NCBI GenBank assembly: GCA_020152595.1
Contig: JAIGNY010002621.1
Span: 1,801,001 to 1,865,000, forward strand
Source: Chiridota heheva
Lineage: Eukaryota > Echinodermata > Holothuroidea > Apodida > Chiridotidae
Length of the DNA: 64,000 bases
Direction of reading: 5' to 3'
The notes beneath the pieces are model-generated. The model saw nothing but the letters and a program-made list of their open reading frames with translations, did not search any database and had not been told where the DNA came from. Shown piece by piece: positions 23,238-63,620 of the stretch. Made by a program: the position numbers and the translations under genes. Position 1 is the first letter of the stretch; every line of letters starts with the position of its first letter.

Positions 23238-24810
23238 TTGTGGTGGTGGTGGTATTAGTTTGGGCTTTTTATGTGGTGATTCACCCTTCTTAGCCCGTCA
23301 TCTTGCTATGTTGTGCTATCTAACTTCAGCCTAATCGGCAGGGCCCGAACAGGTTTCGTATTGTGGCCAATACCGATGTTGTCAATTGCCAATTGGACAA
23401 AGGCCTATTTGAAAACCGTTCCTTAAAAATCATTGGGGGGGGGGGAAGGGCATGGCCCCCAGCCTCGGAGTCGGGGGCCCTGTTTGTAGAGGTACGACAG
23501 TCATTAGGAACTACTAGTCAGTGGAAGGTCAATTGATGGCAAAATGGCACGATAGATAATGCATTCCTGAAGCATAGAAGCGGCGCCACCATGATGAGAG
23601 GAGGGTTAGCCACTGTACTAGCCCGGTCCATAATGACACAATTATTGCTACCCCTTGAAAGTGATTTTCCCTCCAAATTGTACCTAATAAACCTTATTAC
23701 TTTTCCATTTTGTTTATCAGGCCCTCAAAGATCATGCAGGTTGGCCCACCAGTAAAAAAAAAGGCTTGTAATGAGCCTGATACCACTGGGGATATCGATT
23801 TTACGAACCCTTAACTTAGTTTGAAAAGTGTACAGTAGTATATGCAAAGAGCTTCTACACAGAAGCTCTTTGGTATATGGCATATAGCTGAAAAGGGCGA
23901 TTCCCCATCCCCTGCACCCCAACTGAAAAATAAAAGCATTATCGGTCCGAATATTTCTAGAGGTAGCTTCCTTAAAATTAGATTATGATCCTGTAATATC
24001 GGGGGACTCGAAAGTTTTAGAACAAATCGCGGAGCATTAGTAAAATTGGAGCATTAAGTACCAAACTTAGGTAGTATTTGAAACTTAAATTTCAATAATC
24101 AGTCTTTAAATAAAATAAAAAATCTTGTGAATTTTGTTTTAATCTCTTTTACAATTAAGAGCACATATTTTTGGAGGGCTCGTATTTTATTTGGGGTGCC
24201 CCCTGTAGGCCAATCAATAATTGTTTTGGACCGTCACATTTTAATGGCGATAGATGACCTTTCAATTTTGAAGAATTTTTCAGCATGTGCAAAAGTTATA
24301 ATAGGCCTATGGACAAGAATACAACTCAGTCTTTGTGTGATTCCATGAAAATGAGCCTTTCATGCTGAAATTTCAAAGTGCTGTGATGTTCATTCTTTTT
24401 TGTCCTCCAGTATTTGAAGTTATTTAAGGAACATTATTTTGGCCCAGAAAATTCCCCCCAAATAGTATTTTTTCAATTATTTTTCTTAAAGGAAAAACAA
24501 GTTTTTTCAATTTTTATATACCTGACTTTCTTTTAAATAAGTTTTAACAAATGACTTATTTTTGGTATTCAGTGTTTAGAGTCATTGAATAATGGTATAT
24601 ACAATTGACACACAAAACTGGAGCCTACATGATGGTGATTAATCAATCGATTGATTATAGGCAATGTTCCATACAACACAAAAAAATCATCTTTTTTTTT
24701 TCTTTCTCTTATTTTGAATTCTTTAAATTCTAGTCATAGCAAACAACATAAATGAGTTTAAAAAAGAAAATTGTCCTATATATACTTCATAATCAATGCT
24801 TCAAATTTGT

Positions 24811-25303
24811 CCCGTACGACACATTTTGCAGATATTTTTGTGTCGTATGGTCCCGTACTACACAAAACTGATTGTCAGTTTTACCAAAAATTTACCAATA
24901 AAAAGTGATGAAGTCTTTATTTTATTATATGGAGAAGGCATCTAGGTCAAGTAGTTGATGGTGGTCTGAGCATGTCAGTTGAAATGGACGGGATAAGTGA
25001 TTATTGGCGCATCATCTATAGACTTTAGGACTTTCAACAGTTTCCTGGAGAAGTAATCAATACCATTGGCGGAGAGTTTCATAGTCTCTGCAATGCATCG
25101 TTTTCTATACGGATGCATCAAGGTTTATGACTTTTACTGAATGGCCAGTCGCATAGCTAGGGCCCTATGCGCCTGGGTCACCATGGTATATCTTTCATGC
25201 CTGGAGTCACTGCCCCTCCCCCTGCTTAGCTATGCCACTGTGTATGGGCCGGCATACTATATCAATTGTCCCGTATGACACAAAAATTGGCCCATACGAC
25301 ACA
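24811..25303. repeat. Dispersed CCCGTAYGACACA motif cluster
   Basis: The 13-mer CCCGTACGACACA or a one-to-two-base variant occurs at 24811, 24852, 25270 and 25291, and in inverted form (TGTCGTATGG) at 24841. Related TACGACACA and GTATGACACA occur near 25428 and 25612. No tandem periodicity. It may be a degraded inverted-repeat element. Confidence 0.5.
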
Positions 25304-26100
25304 TTACTTATTGAAAGATAGAGACACTTAATGGACTACTAGGCTTGCTTTTCTACACACAACCATCTAACACAGCCATAAGTGTGAATTTATAGCATTC
25401 CTTTTATTTTTTCAGAGACGTTTACGACACAGTAAGACACCTTTTTAGAAAAAAATTGTGTAAATTTAATACAAATTATAATTTTCAAATCATATTAATT
25501 TTTTCATAATGCTAACTTGTAAACTCTTATTTTAATATTGGTTTAAATTAATTTGTCATTTACAACTCGTTTTCCAATAAACTTGTTGCAAAAAAAGTGT
25601 TTTCTCAGAGTCTGTATGACACACTGTTTTTTCCCTTTTTTGGCTAAAAGAGCTGAATTTTAAATAATAATAGTAAGTGCCATTTTGTTACATGCATGAA
25701 CTCTTAAATGATCCCACTTTAACAAGTGCATTTCCTAAAATGAAGAAAATTGTGTCTGAATGTCCTGCACGACGCATATGGAATCGCCCATGTAATTCTT
25801 TATATTTCTCTCCAAAATTTCAGACACCACAGATGATCAAATTGAATTTACTGCTGAAAATGAGTGAAGGCTCCTGGGCAAACATTAAAAAGCACTATGT
25901 TAACATAATCAGTAACCATGGTATTCTTGTGTCATAAAGTATTGCACAATTTATGTTAATTTGGTACTAAAATGCAGTAAAATATGGTCAATTTTCAACT
26001 GATTTATTAATAGGCACAGTTCAAGGCATTTTAGGACATGTTGTTGCTACCTGTCCATATACCTTGAAAAGATTTAAATTCAGTTCTGCAAATTTATTTT

Positions 26101-26575
26101 TGAAAGAGGAATTCAACAGAAACAAAATGGTAAGAAACTACTTCAATATCTTATATTCATATTTGATATTCAAGTATAACATTCTGTCGTATGTGTAGAA
26201 ATGACTGGTATAGGATGTCTACTATGGATGGTTGGCACTCTCAATCATAATTATTAGCAACCAATTTGTATTTTGAAGAAAATTTATTAAACTATTTTAC
26301 TATTTGAATTAGTTTTCCTTAATTTTTTAAAGTGGTAAATTATAATTACCTTTACATAAAAAATGTTTTTTTAAGCCACAAAATCGCAGGAAGACTTGAA
26401 GATTCTCAGGATGCCACAACTAGTCTGATTTCAGTCGTTTCTACACAAATGGTACCAAACTTTAATATCTCCGTACAGTATAAGATTATTAAATGCTCTC
26501 TTGACCGTTCTTTTTTTTTTGTGAAGTCCGCTTTCATATAAGATGGGACTTGCTTGACTTCTGAATTAATCCAAT
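26101..26575. mobile_element. Decayed family A MITE, copy 2
   Basis: Starts near TGAAAGAGGAATTCAACAGA and ends near TTTCATATAAGATGGGACTT, matching the inner and terminal parts of the 43626-44197 copy in order. The outer left end is lost. Confidence 0.6.
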
Positions 26576-26636
26576 ATTTAATGATAGAGGTAAATATTAT
26601 TCATTATAACCTTGATGTTCCAAAAGAAAGCAGGGA

Positions 26637-26671
26637 GGGGATGAAGGGGGGGGGGGGAGGGGGGGGAAGGA
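26637..26671 (+). repeat. Poly-G / G-quadruplex-prone run
   Basis: A near-uninterrupted G run with several GGG blocks within 35 bases. Such runs can form G-quadruplexes. Confidence 0.7.
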
Positions 26672-26689
26672 CCCATATGATACTTTTTA

Positions 26690-27380
26690 TGTCATGAGAT
26701 AATTCTTTATTTTGGGGCAATTTTCTATCAATTTTCCTTATTTTTCGGTAAATTTCATTTAGTGCTTGTAATATTTTTTTCATTTTGGGGAAATTCTTTT
26801 ATTTTATGGTTAAATAATTTACTTCACTTTTCAGGAAATTTTATTCACTATTCAATCTTTGCAAAATTTCATTCATTCTCATGTAATATTCGGAAAAGTT
26901 CCTTCATTTTAAGGCAATTTTTCTTCAAATTTCGGTACATTTTCGATCATTTTAGCCTTTTGAGAAATTGTCTTCATTCTCTTGTAATTTTTGAAAAAAG
27001 TCCTCCATTTTTCTTCAGATTTCAGGAAATTTCTTTCAATATTTGTTACATCCTTTTAATGTTTAGGAAATTTCTTTCCATCTCATGCAATTTTCTTCAT
27101 TTTGGGGCAATTTTTCTTTGATTTTCAGTAAGTTTACGGATATTTCCTTTAATGTTTGGGGAATTTCCTACATTTTAGGGCAATTTTCCTTCGATTTTCG
27201 GTCAGTTTTATTTTCTTTGATGTCTGAGATATCTTTTTTAATTTTTGGGAATTTTCCCCCCCATTCTCTTGCCATCTTTTAAATTTTCTGAAAATTTACT
27301 TCATTCTGGTGGCAATTTTTCTTCCATTTTCCATCAGTTTTCATCAATTATCAGGAACTGCTGTCATATTTTACCAGAAG
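26690..27380. repeat. Degenerate TTTTGGGGCAATTTTC-type repeat tract
   Basis: About 700 bases of diverged repeats in which blocks such as TTTTGGGGCAATTTT, TTTTCGGTAAATTTC and AGGAAATTTCTTTCA recur at irregular 30-90 base spacing. Open frames at 26762-27121 and 27085-27282 are Phe/Ser/Ile-rich artefacts of this tract. Confidence 0.6.
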
Positions 27381-28433
27381 TTTAACAATTTTACCAAATT
27401 TTGCTTCAATTTTGTGTCAATAATTTCCCAATGGAAAAAAAAACCTTTCAGGGGGTACCTTTTACTCTGCTCCCGCTTATAAGACTCAGCAGCACCATTG
27501 TCCCAATAAGTTCTATTAATGATGACAAAACTGCTCATAAAACATGTCATAACATCATCCCTGGTTTGGTTTGGCTTGCTCCCATGACATTTTATCCTGG
27601 CTTCGCCCCTAAAAGAAAGTTCATTCTCACTCAACAAATGAAAAAATATTTAAGACTTTTCATTTCTAATTTGTTTATTCATGATTCTGCTATTTCACAT
27701 CAATCGTGCATGAATGGACTTTCAAATTCTCAATTCTAGTCTTTCAATTCCAGAGAATAAATAACTTCAATGACATCTTCATATTGCATACATTTCAACA
27801 CATTGGGGAAATACACTTAAAAGCAAACAATCAATGCAAGGAATTCTACACACCACACACAATCACTTAAACGAACTCATAATCATATATTCTAGGAATA
27901 TTTAAGGATTTCAATCTCTTTCTGATGAATGTCTGTTCCTGTTCACTTTCAAAATACTTTTATTCTTGGTTCAAATTCTTTTCAACAACAACAAAATTTC
28001 ATATTCGGTTTCCTCTAAATTTTTCAGATCATATGAGCAGACTGTCAGAGGAGCCCTGTCATAAGGTGCAATGTAAAACAGCAATCTCAGGAAAAGGTAT
28101 CTCCATGATCCCTCTTTGTTTTCTTGCCTGTCTTCCAGCATGACAGATAATTCTAGGCATCTCACTGGAAACGATTGCTATCCATGAAACAAACATACAA
28201 ATTGCAACATGAAAACCAACCTTGTATATCTATCTGTATTCCACTTTGAGATAAATGCAAGCAGTTGTGTAAGCACATCAAATACTGCAGAAAATAAGAG
28301 TGGGTGAATCGTCATCATAATTGTAATAAGACTATCTAATAACATCAGAAACAAAAAGCTGATGCTAAGCACCAAGTGATTCATTAATACACAAATGTCT
28401 CCCAATTGAGAACAGGTTTTGACCATCCATCTT

Positions 28434-28630
28434 CTTATGTGACCTTTTCAAAACTAATTAGCTCACCCCCATGAATACTGAAGCCTTAAGTTCATCAATG
28501 TCCACACATTGCTCGTTTCTATCCCTTTCCATCTTTTTATGTGACCTTTTCAAAACTAATTAGCACACCCTCATGAATACTGAAGTCTTAAGTTCATCAA
28601 TGTCCACACATTGCTCATTTCTATCCCTAC
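28434..28630. repeat. Tandem duplication of about 104 bp
   Basis: The block beginning TATGTGACCTTTTCAAAAC and ending TTTCTATCCC occurs at about 28435-28528 and again at about 28539-28628 with few changes. Confidence 0.85.
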
Positions 28631-29153
28631 CTTTTCTCCCTGCAACCATGGAGACACTCAAGGACACAATCTGAATTAGAGCAGATTCATGCAAAAGGCA
28701 TCAAAAATTATGCAATTTAGACAAATTGTGCAAATACCCAATACCGCATATATCAACATGCCACCTTTATCAGATACTTCACATGAGTTTAAAAGATTAG
28801 ACAAAATGGGATTCTAGTCATTTTTTAAAATGCACCAAGAATTAGTTTGAAATAAACTAATTTAATGTGATTTCTCACCTGTTTCTTTAATTTGCTCTCG
28901 TTTCCCTGTAATTGAAAAATATTACCAAAGAGCAACTTGGCATAGTTGATCATTTCGGTTATTTTGCATTCCACAAATTGGGCAAGAACATAAATGTGGG
29001 ATTGACTTAGAATTAAGTTTATCAAAAACCTACATCTAATATGGGCTTAACAAAGAGGAACCTTTCATGATTATATCATAGTTTAGGATGTGCTCTAGCT
29101 GCTATTTCCGATGAAGTAAACAAAAATCTTGGCCTCCTCTGATTAGATTACAA

Positions 29154-29159
29154 TTTAAT
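29154..29159 (-). terminator. Possible poly(A) signal for IDH2
   Basis: ATTAAA on the minus strand about 170 bases after the IDH2 stop codon. It is the variant rather than the canonical hexamer. Confidence 0.25.
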
Positions 29160-29330
29160 TTTCCTGTTGAAAATACATGGTCTGACTGACATTCAGTTAT
29201 CAATTATCTGGAAACAGGAGATTATACTGTGGATAGGGTTTCAGCACAGGTTTCAAGCTACAGTGTGCATGGATGGGACTGGTATTGTGAACCTTATTAA
29301 TACAGCAAGGTAACGCTTCTCAAGTTATCT

Positions 29331-58236
<28,906 letters not shown>

Positions 58237-58328
58237 TTTGATCAATTTCCCGCAAAGAGTAACAACGTATGTTGAGTACTTGGAGCTGATTACGTGCGAC
58301 ACGACCTTTCCGATCTATATTTACTCTG

Positions 58329-58333
58329 ATTGG
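58329..58333 (-). promoter_or_regulatory. CCAAT box upstream of IDH2
   Basis: CAGCCAATCAG on the minus strand about 95 bases upstream of the IDH2 ATG is a consensus NF-Y site in the orientation of transcription. No TATA box is obvious between it and the ATG. Confidence 0.5.
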
Positions 58334-58490
58334 CTGTGGCACATTCTTGCATGTGAATGAGAACACGTATTGTTATATTTGCAATAAATATAACAAACTA
58401 CGGACAAGTTTTAACGCAAGGAAGAATCTCTAGGACTGGTTAGTTAGACTAAAGGGGATTAATTGTGCCAATCAGCTAATCATTTAATAT

Positions 58491-59432
58491 AATATGCTGT
58501 GTCCTTTACATGTATTATAAGTAAACTCTTGGGTAGCTCAGTGAAAAGGTTATTTCCCATACATACTGTCAAATACACCAGCGGGAGCTGTAATTGTGTT
58601 AACCTTAGTCCTAGATAATGGAAACAGAAGTGGTTCCACTTTCATCGTATTAAAGATATTAGTTACTTAAACAGTAATGACCCTCACCTAGTGATACACT
58701 AATTCCGCTTTAGTTATAGCAAGGTTGTAATTCTTAGCTGCCTCAGCTGTATCTCCTGCTAATAGGTAAAACTCTGGTTGATGCATGTTCATGCTCCATT
58801 TGGTACGAGCCTTTCAGATTTGAATACATCAGCTTGTATACCACCTATGAATTCTCTTTCTTTTCCTTCTTCCCACAATTTATGCTCCTCTGTAAGCCTT
58901 TCATGAATGCAATTGTCTGCTGCATTGCGAGCATTTGGTGTTGTACTATACTCAAAATCAATTGACATGTTTCCAAGCAATCATCTCACCGACAGGTCGT
59001 GCCACTGCAGCATTACTCACATAAGTACCTGGTTCTGTATTAGGTAAATACCATTCTATTGTGTGCAATGTGCACCTTATTGAAATCGACCCTGACATAC
59101 TTTCACATAGTATGGAAAATAGCATTGACAGGGAGAACTTTATCTGTATTGTCTACCACATCACCATTTTTTTCTTTCAAGTTTACACCTCAAGCATAGC
59201 TTAGATCAATAAAATTTCCCACTGATGTCTCCTGTATTGTGAATTTTAAGTGTTCCGATTTTGTAATGCCTCCTGTTGGATATACCCTCTCGTCTATGGT
59301 TTCTAAAATACAGGTTTGGATAGGTTGATATTTGTCAAAATAACACAGTTCAGATTTATCAGCTTCATACGAACTTGGATCTGTTTTTCTTTCTTTCGAC
59401 CACTCGTGGGTAAATATCACCCCCACCCCCAT
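58491..59432 (-). pseudogene. Maverick/Polinton-type capsid-like gene remnant, left inverted arm
   Basis: The minus strand encodes fragments of the protein family annotated in many animal genomes as F54H12.2-like, which I associate with Maverick/Polinton (adintovirus-type) elements, probably as a capsid-like component. The N-terminal part lies at 59190-59432 and a middle part at 58789-58980, with frameshifts, stops and a deletion between them. About 58491-59163 is a roughly 90-95% inverted copy of 61896-62728. No complete protein can be made from it as it stands. Confidence 0.75.
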
Positions 59433-59551
59433 ATGGTATATGACCTTCCATCTTCTATTTACAATGTTGAAATAAAAGTGTTTGTTATTAGGTTTATCTT
59501 TTTATACATTCTTTGGTCTATACAGTAACTCACTATGATTGTTTATTTTGA

Positions 59552-59794
59552 TCAATTCATCATAATGACAATACGTAAAGAAAGTGACAGTTGTTGAAAG
59601 GGATTCTGCAAATTACATACGAACATCAAGCTGGCCTCAGATTCCAAATTATAATGCTGACCTGATGGGAGATTAGGGGTCAAATAAAAGCCAAATATTG
59701 TGTTTCCTTTGGTCCATGTTTCTGTTTTCTGTATTATGTTTTCTGTGCTGTCTGCAACACCAACTGTTGACAGAAGTCTCAGAAATGCGTCCAC
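59552..59794 (-). pseudogene. C-terminal fragment of a second capsid-like gene
   Basis: This minus-strand frame resembles the C-terminal block of the same F54H12.2-like family and lies upstream of the N-terminal part of the left-arm copy. The layout suggests two such genes in tandem originally, or a rearranged duplicate. It ends in a stop after a frame change. Confidence 0.5.
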
Positions 59795-60261
59795 GCTTCT
59801 AGGTGGGTTTTCTTAATCAAATTGGCAACTCTAATTTGTGATATGGAATCAAGCGACTTGTATCTCAGACATCTTGTGATATTTCATCTGAAATGGATCT
59901 CTGATCTTATACCCTGCATATGCTACATCATCAATTAGAAAAATGAATACTCTCTTTGGTAAAGTACCCCTGTGTTGCAAGGGCACGGTTTGTACCCCCC
60001 TCCCCCGGGTTGTACTCCTCCCATTCACCCCAGAGCTACAGTTTTAGTGTATGCTCGTGGGTGAATGGGTTTGAGTAAACAGATTGACTGAAACTTATGT
60101 TTTGAGTTTTGCCTAGTAATGGTGATGGTGGTGCCCACCCTCAGAGTAGTACTTTTAAGTACACAGTACACTATAGATAAGAATGTAATAATCCTCTTAA
60201 ATTTGATGGTGATTGGGAGGTAGGTGTGATTGCAGCTTATTTTCCCTCTGAGCAGTAACTC

Positions 60262-61660
60262 ATTAATGGTTTGGATTGGTTTGTTTATGTTTAACGGCAC
60301 CGCGATAGTCAGAGTCAAATGTGCCAAAAAGGTGTTAATAAATAATGGTGTAAGAGTAAGGATAGTGAGGAGATTGAAGGTTTGTAAAGGAGATAAAGGG
60401 GAAAAGCTGAATGTGGGAGAAAATTTAGGTGAAAAGAAAGGGGTGTGTAAGGTAAGGTGGAAGAGGTTGTTGTTGCGGAGGAAGTTGATGATGTTTGAGG
60501 AAGAATTGTTTTCGAATAGGTCCGAGATTGAGGAGAGTGAGGAGAGAAGAGATCTGGAGTTATGGTATTGGGGACAGGTTAATAAAATATGCTTGATGGA
60601 GAGATTGATGTTGCAAGTAGGGCAGAGAGGGGCAGGGGAGCCGGATAAGAGATGGGAGTGAGTAAGAGAGGAGTGGCCGAGGCGGATGCGGGTGACAACA
60701 GTGTCTTCCCTGTGGTTGCGACTATGCAGAGGGGTGTTGGTCCCGACTTTGGGTTTGATGGTGTGAAGTTTATTACTGGTTTTGTGATTCCAGGAGTTTT
60801 GCCAGGCTTTGTTGATGTAGTTGGAGATGGAGAGACGGAGGTCTGAGTGTGGAATACGAAAAGGAGAGATGTTATTTGACAGAGCTTTGATGGCGGCTCT
60901 GTCGGCTCTCTCGTTGCCAGGGATGCTGCTATGAAATTTTCTTTCCTAGGGAGGAACTTAAGGAGTGTGGAGTTTGTTGAGGATTTGTAAAATGAGAGGG
61001 TTGGGCCAGAGCATGTTGAAGATGCCAGTGAGTACGGATTTAGAGTCAGAGAAGATGACGAAACGGGGCGGAAAGAGAGTTCTATTAAGTTTAAGGCTAT
61101 GAGGATGGCCTTCGCCTCGGCAGAGTAGGTAGAGGTGCCGTCGGGTAACCTTGAGCGAGGGTGAGACCAGGAAAGGCAGCGGCGACTGCAGCGGAGCCTT
61201 CCCGTGTGGAGCCGTCGGAGAAGAGGAAGGAGTAGTCGTGGAAATGTCTACTGAGTTGATAGTATTTGGAGTGGAAGAAGGCTGTGTTGTGGAGAGCTTT
61301 CGTGAAGGAAGAAAGACCAAGGTAAACCTTCGGGTGGTGGTGGGGGCGGAGGGGGGGGGGGTGTGAATAGTCCAGGTGGGTGTGGGTGGGATGGTGTGTC
61401 TGGCAATCGAGAAAATGTTGATGTTGGCTTTGGAGAAGTGGGAGTTCATCCCGATCCCGAAAGTTGGAGGGATGCGTTTGTTGAGATTGAAGAGGTTGGT
61501 GAAGGAGGTAGAGCGAATGGAATGATAGCAAGTGTTTCGTGGGTCGGTGAGGATGCGGAGAGCAAAGGAGAGGCCGGTTTTCGTGCACCGGAGGTCAAAG
61601 GGGAGTTCGTTGGCTTCGACGTGGAGACTGGTGATAGGGGAGGTGTGAGTGGCACCAACT
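60262..61660 (-). mobile_element. I-type LINE 3' fragment 3 (RT tail, RNase H, zinc motif)
   Basis: Minus-strand frames show the end of RT, then an RNase H with FLFSDGSTREGSAAVAAAF near 61225 and FVIFSDSKSVLTGIFNM near 61050. GNERADRAAIKAL near 60920, a C-terminal CPTCNINLSIKHILLTCP zinc motif near 60620, and a 3' end TTTAACGGCAC near 60288 follow. It is related to the left-edge element but clearly diverged; several frameshifts. Confidence 0.88.
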
Positions 61661-61895
61661 TATTAATAATGAAAATAGTAACATAGAGATTTACACTGGA
61701 ACAGAATATCAGCCGTTGGAGTTGGTACCATTACATGGATTAATCTTTGGTCAGGTTTTAACCGAACCCTGTGTGATAAAGTGTACCTATATGTAGGGTG
61801 CGATTAAACAAATATATATGAAAAAAAGAATAACCCTTCAATCTATTATCAATCAATCATATTGATGCGATTCAAATAAAAGGGGGAGTTGTTAA

Positions 61896-62760
61896 AGCTA
61901 TTGTGGTAGACAATACAGATAAAGTTCTCCCTATCAATGCTATTTTCCATACTATGTGGAAATATGTCAGTGTCAGTGTTGATTTCAATGGGGTGTCAGT
62001 TACAGACAAGATGCTGGAATACCCTTATAAGACATACATAGAAACATTGATTTCCTATTCTGGAATAACTAAAGAAAGCACATTGCACACAATAGGATGG
62101 TATAGTGTACCTTTACCTAATACAGACCAGATACATATGTCGAGTGATGCTGCAGCGGCACGACCTGTCGATGGCATGGTTGCTAATTGGAAAGACATGT
62201 CAATTGATTTTGGGTATGGTACAACATCAAATACTCACATTGCAGCAGACAATTGGATTCATGTAAGGCTTACAGAGGAGCATAACTTGTGGAAAGAAGG
62301 AACAGAAAGAGAATTCATATGTGGTATACAAGCTGATGTATTCAAATCTGAAAGACTCGTACCAAATGCATTATAAAATGATATTACAATGAACATGCAC
62401 AAACCAAAGTTTTGAAAGAAATTTAGCAATGGGCATCAGGGAAACATTATCCTAATGATAAGTGGAGCAGAAGAGGCAGCTAAGAATTACAACCTTGCTA
62501 TAACTAAAGCGGAATTAGTGTATCACAAGGTGAGGGTCAATCCTGTTTAAGTAACTAATATCTTTAATAGGATGAAAATGGAATCACTTCTGTTTCCATT
62601 ATCTAGGACTAAGGTTAACACAATTACAGCTCCTGCTGGTGTATTTGACAGTACCTATGGGAAATACCCTTTTCACTGAATTACCCAAGAGGTTATTTAT
62701 TGTACATGTAAAGGACACAGCATATTGTGGGGAATATAAGGAGAATCCATTTTTCTTCAT
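61896..62760 (+). pseudogene. Maverick/Polinton-type capsid-like gene remnant, right inverted arm (N-terminal and middle part)
   Basis: An open frame of 157 codons (61903-62376) matches the N-terminal/middle part of the F54H12.2-like family; it is the inverted partner of the left arm and better preserved. It stops at 62374, and the homologous sequence continues out of frame to about 62728. A 60-base block at 62413-62472 is repeated at 62769-62828, marking a rearrangement. Confidence 0.78.
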
Positions 62761-62768
62761 GGAAGCTG

Positions 62769-63180
62769 GTTTGAAAGAAATTTAGCTGTGGGCATCAGGA
62801 AAACATTATCATAATGATAAGTGGAGCAGAGATTTCTCGACTCGTTTTGGTGATGTTGAGTCATACAAACGTCTGCAATGGTCTGTAGGTAATGAAGATG
62901 ATCCCACAACATTTGGGCTGAAAAACCTAGGAGGTGGAAATAACGTGTATGGTTTTGACCTGACTCAAGATGAAAATCACGGAAGAAGGTATTACAACCT
63001 AGACAAAGCAGGAGAGCTACAATTTGAACTCATTTATAAAACAACCTTGCCGTGGCAACAAAGATAATAGTATTTGCAGAATTTGATCAAATTATGACCG
63101 TTGATTACAACAGAGATGTGTCAGTTCAAGAAAACATTAGGTAACTTTCTATGGTTGATAATCACTTGACTACGTTGGAT
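62769..63180 (+). pseudogene. Capsid-like gene remnant, C-terminal part
   Basis: A plus-strand frame with the C-terminal motifs of the same family (a Gly-Phe-Asp-Leu-Thr block near 62953 and an acidic Ala-Glu-Phe-Asp block near 63075) is broken by a stop/frameshift near 63060. It continues the gene begun in the right arm, after the internal duplication. Confidence 0.7.
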
Positions 63181-63229
63181 TTACGAGCATTTATTACTGT
63201 TGACCCTGCGTTAAAAACCTAACTTGTTT

Positions 63230-63620
63230 TATTCACGAACTGACGAAGGGGTCCATGCATCTAATGAATTATTTTGTCATCGATATGATATTCCATGCGC
63301 AATAATATTCAATACACAGACAATATATAAAGAGGGTCAACATTGGGTTGCTATGTATTTCTGAAATCGATATCATTGAATATTTTAATTCTGTAGCAGA
63401 AAAGGTACCATCTCTTATTAAAGATTTGTTAAGTAGGTTTTCACACAGGCAAAGGGTTTCAAATGCCGTTTAGCCGAAAGGTAGTTTTCTATATGGTTTT
63501 TATTGTTTGTATTTCTTGCACAACAGGTGTACGGGGAGGAATTTTGATTCTATTTTGAGCGATATTTCCTCAGATAAGGAACAAAACGAGGAGCTGATAT
63601 TATCAATTTATGCATAATGG
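63230..63620 (+). pseudogene. Adenain-like cysteine protease remnant (Maverick-type)
   Basis: Two plus-strand pieces resemble the adenovirus-type protease of Maverick/Polinton elements: one with the Gly-x-His-Trp-Val active-site block near 63340, and one with a Tyr-Cys-Leu-Tyr-Phe-type C-terminal block near 63500. Frameshifts and stops lie between them, and the expected catalytic-Cys position appears substituted. In these elements the protease processes virion proteins and is encoded near the capsid gene, as here. Confidence 0.6.

Noticed and set aside
58520-58560. GGGTAGCTCAGTG-like sequence resembling the start of a tRNA gene
   Set aside because: It lies within the inverted arm of the capsid-like remnant (counterpart near 62690) and no cloverleaf or B box follows.
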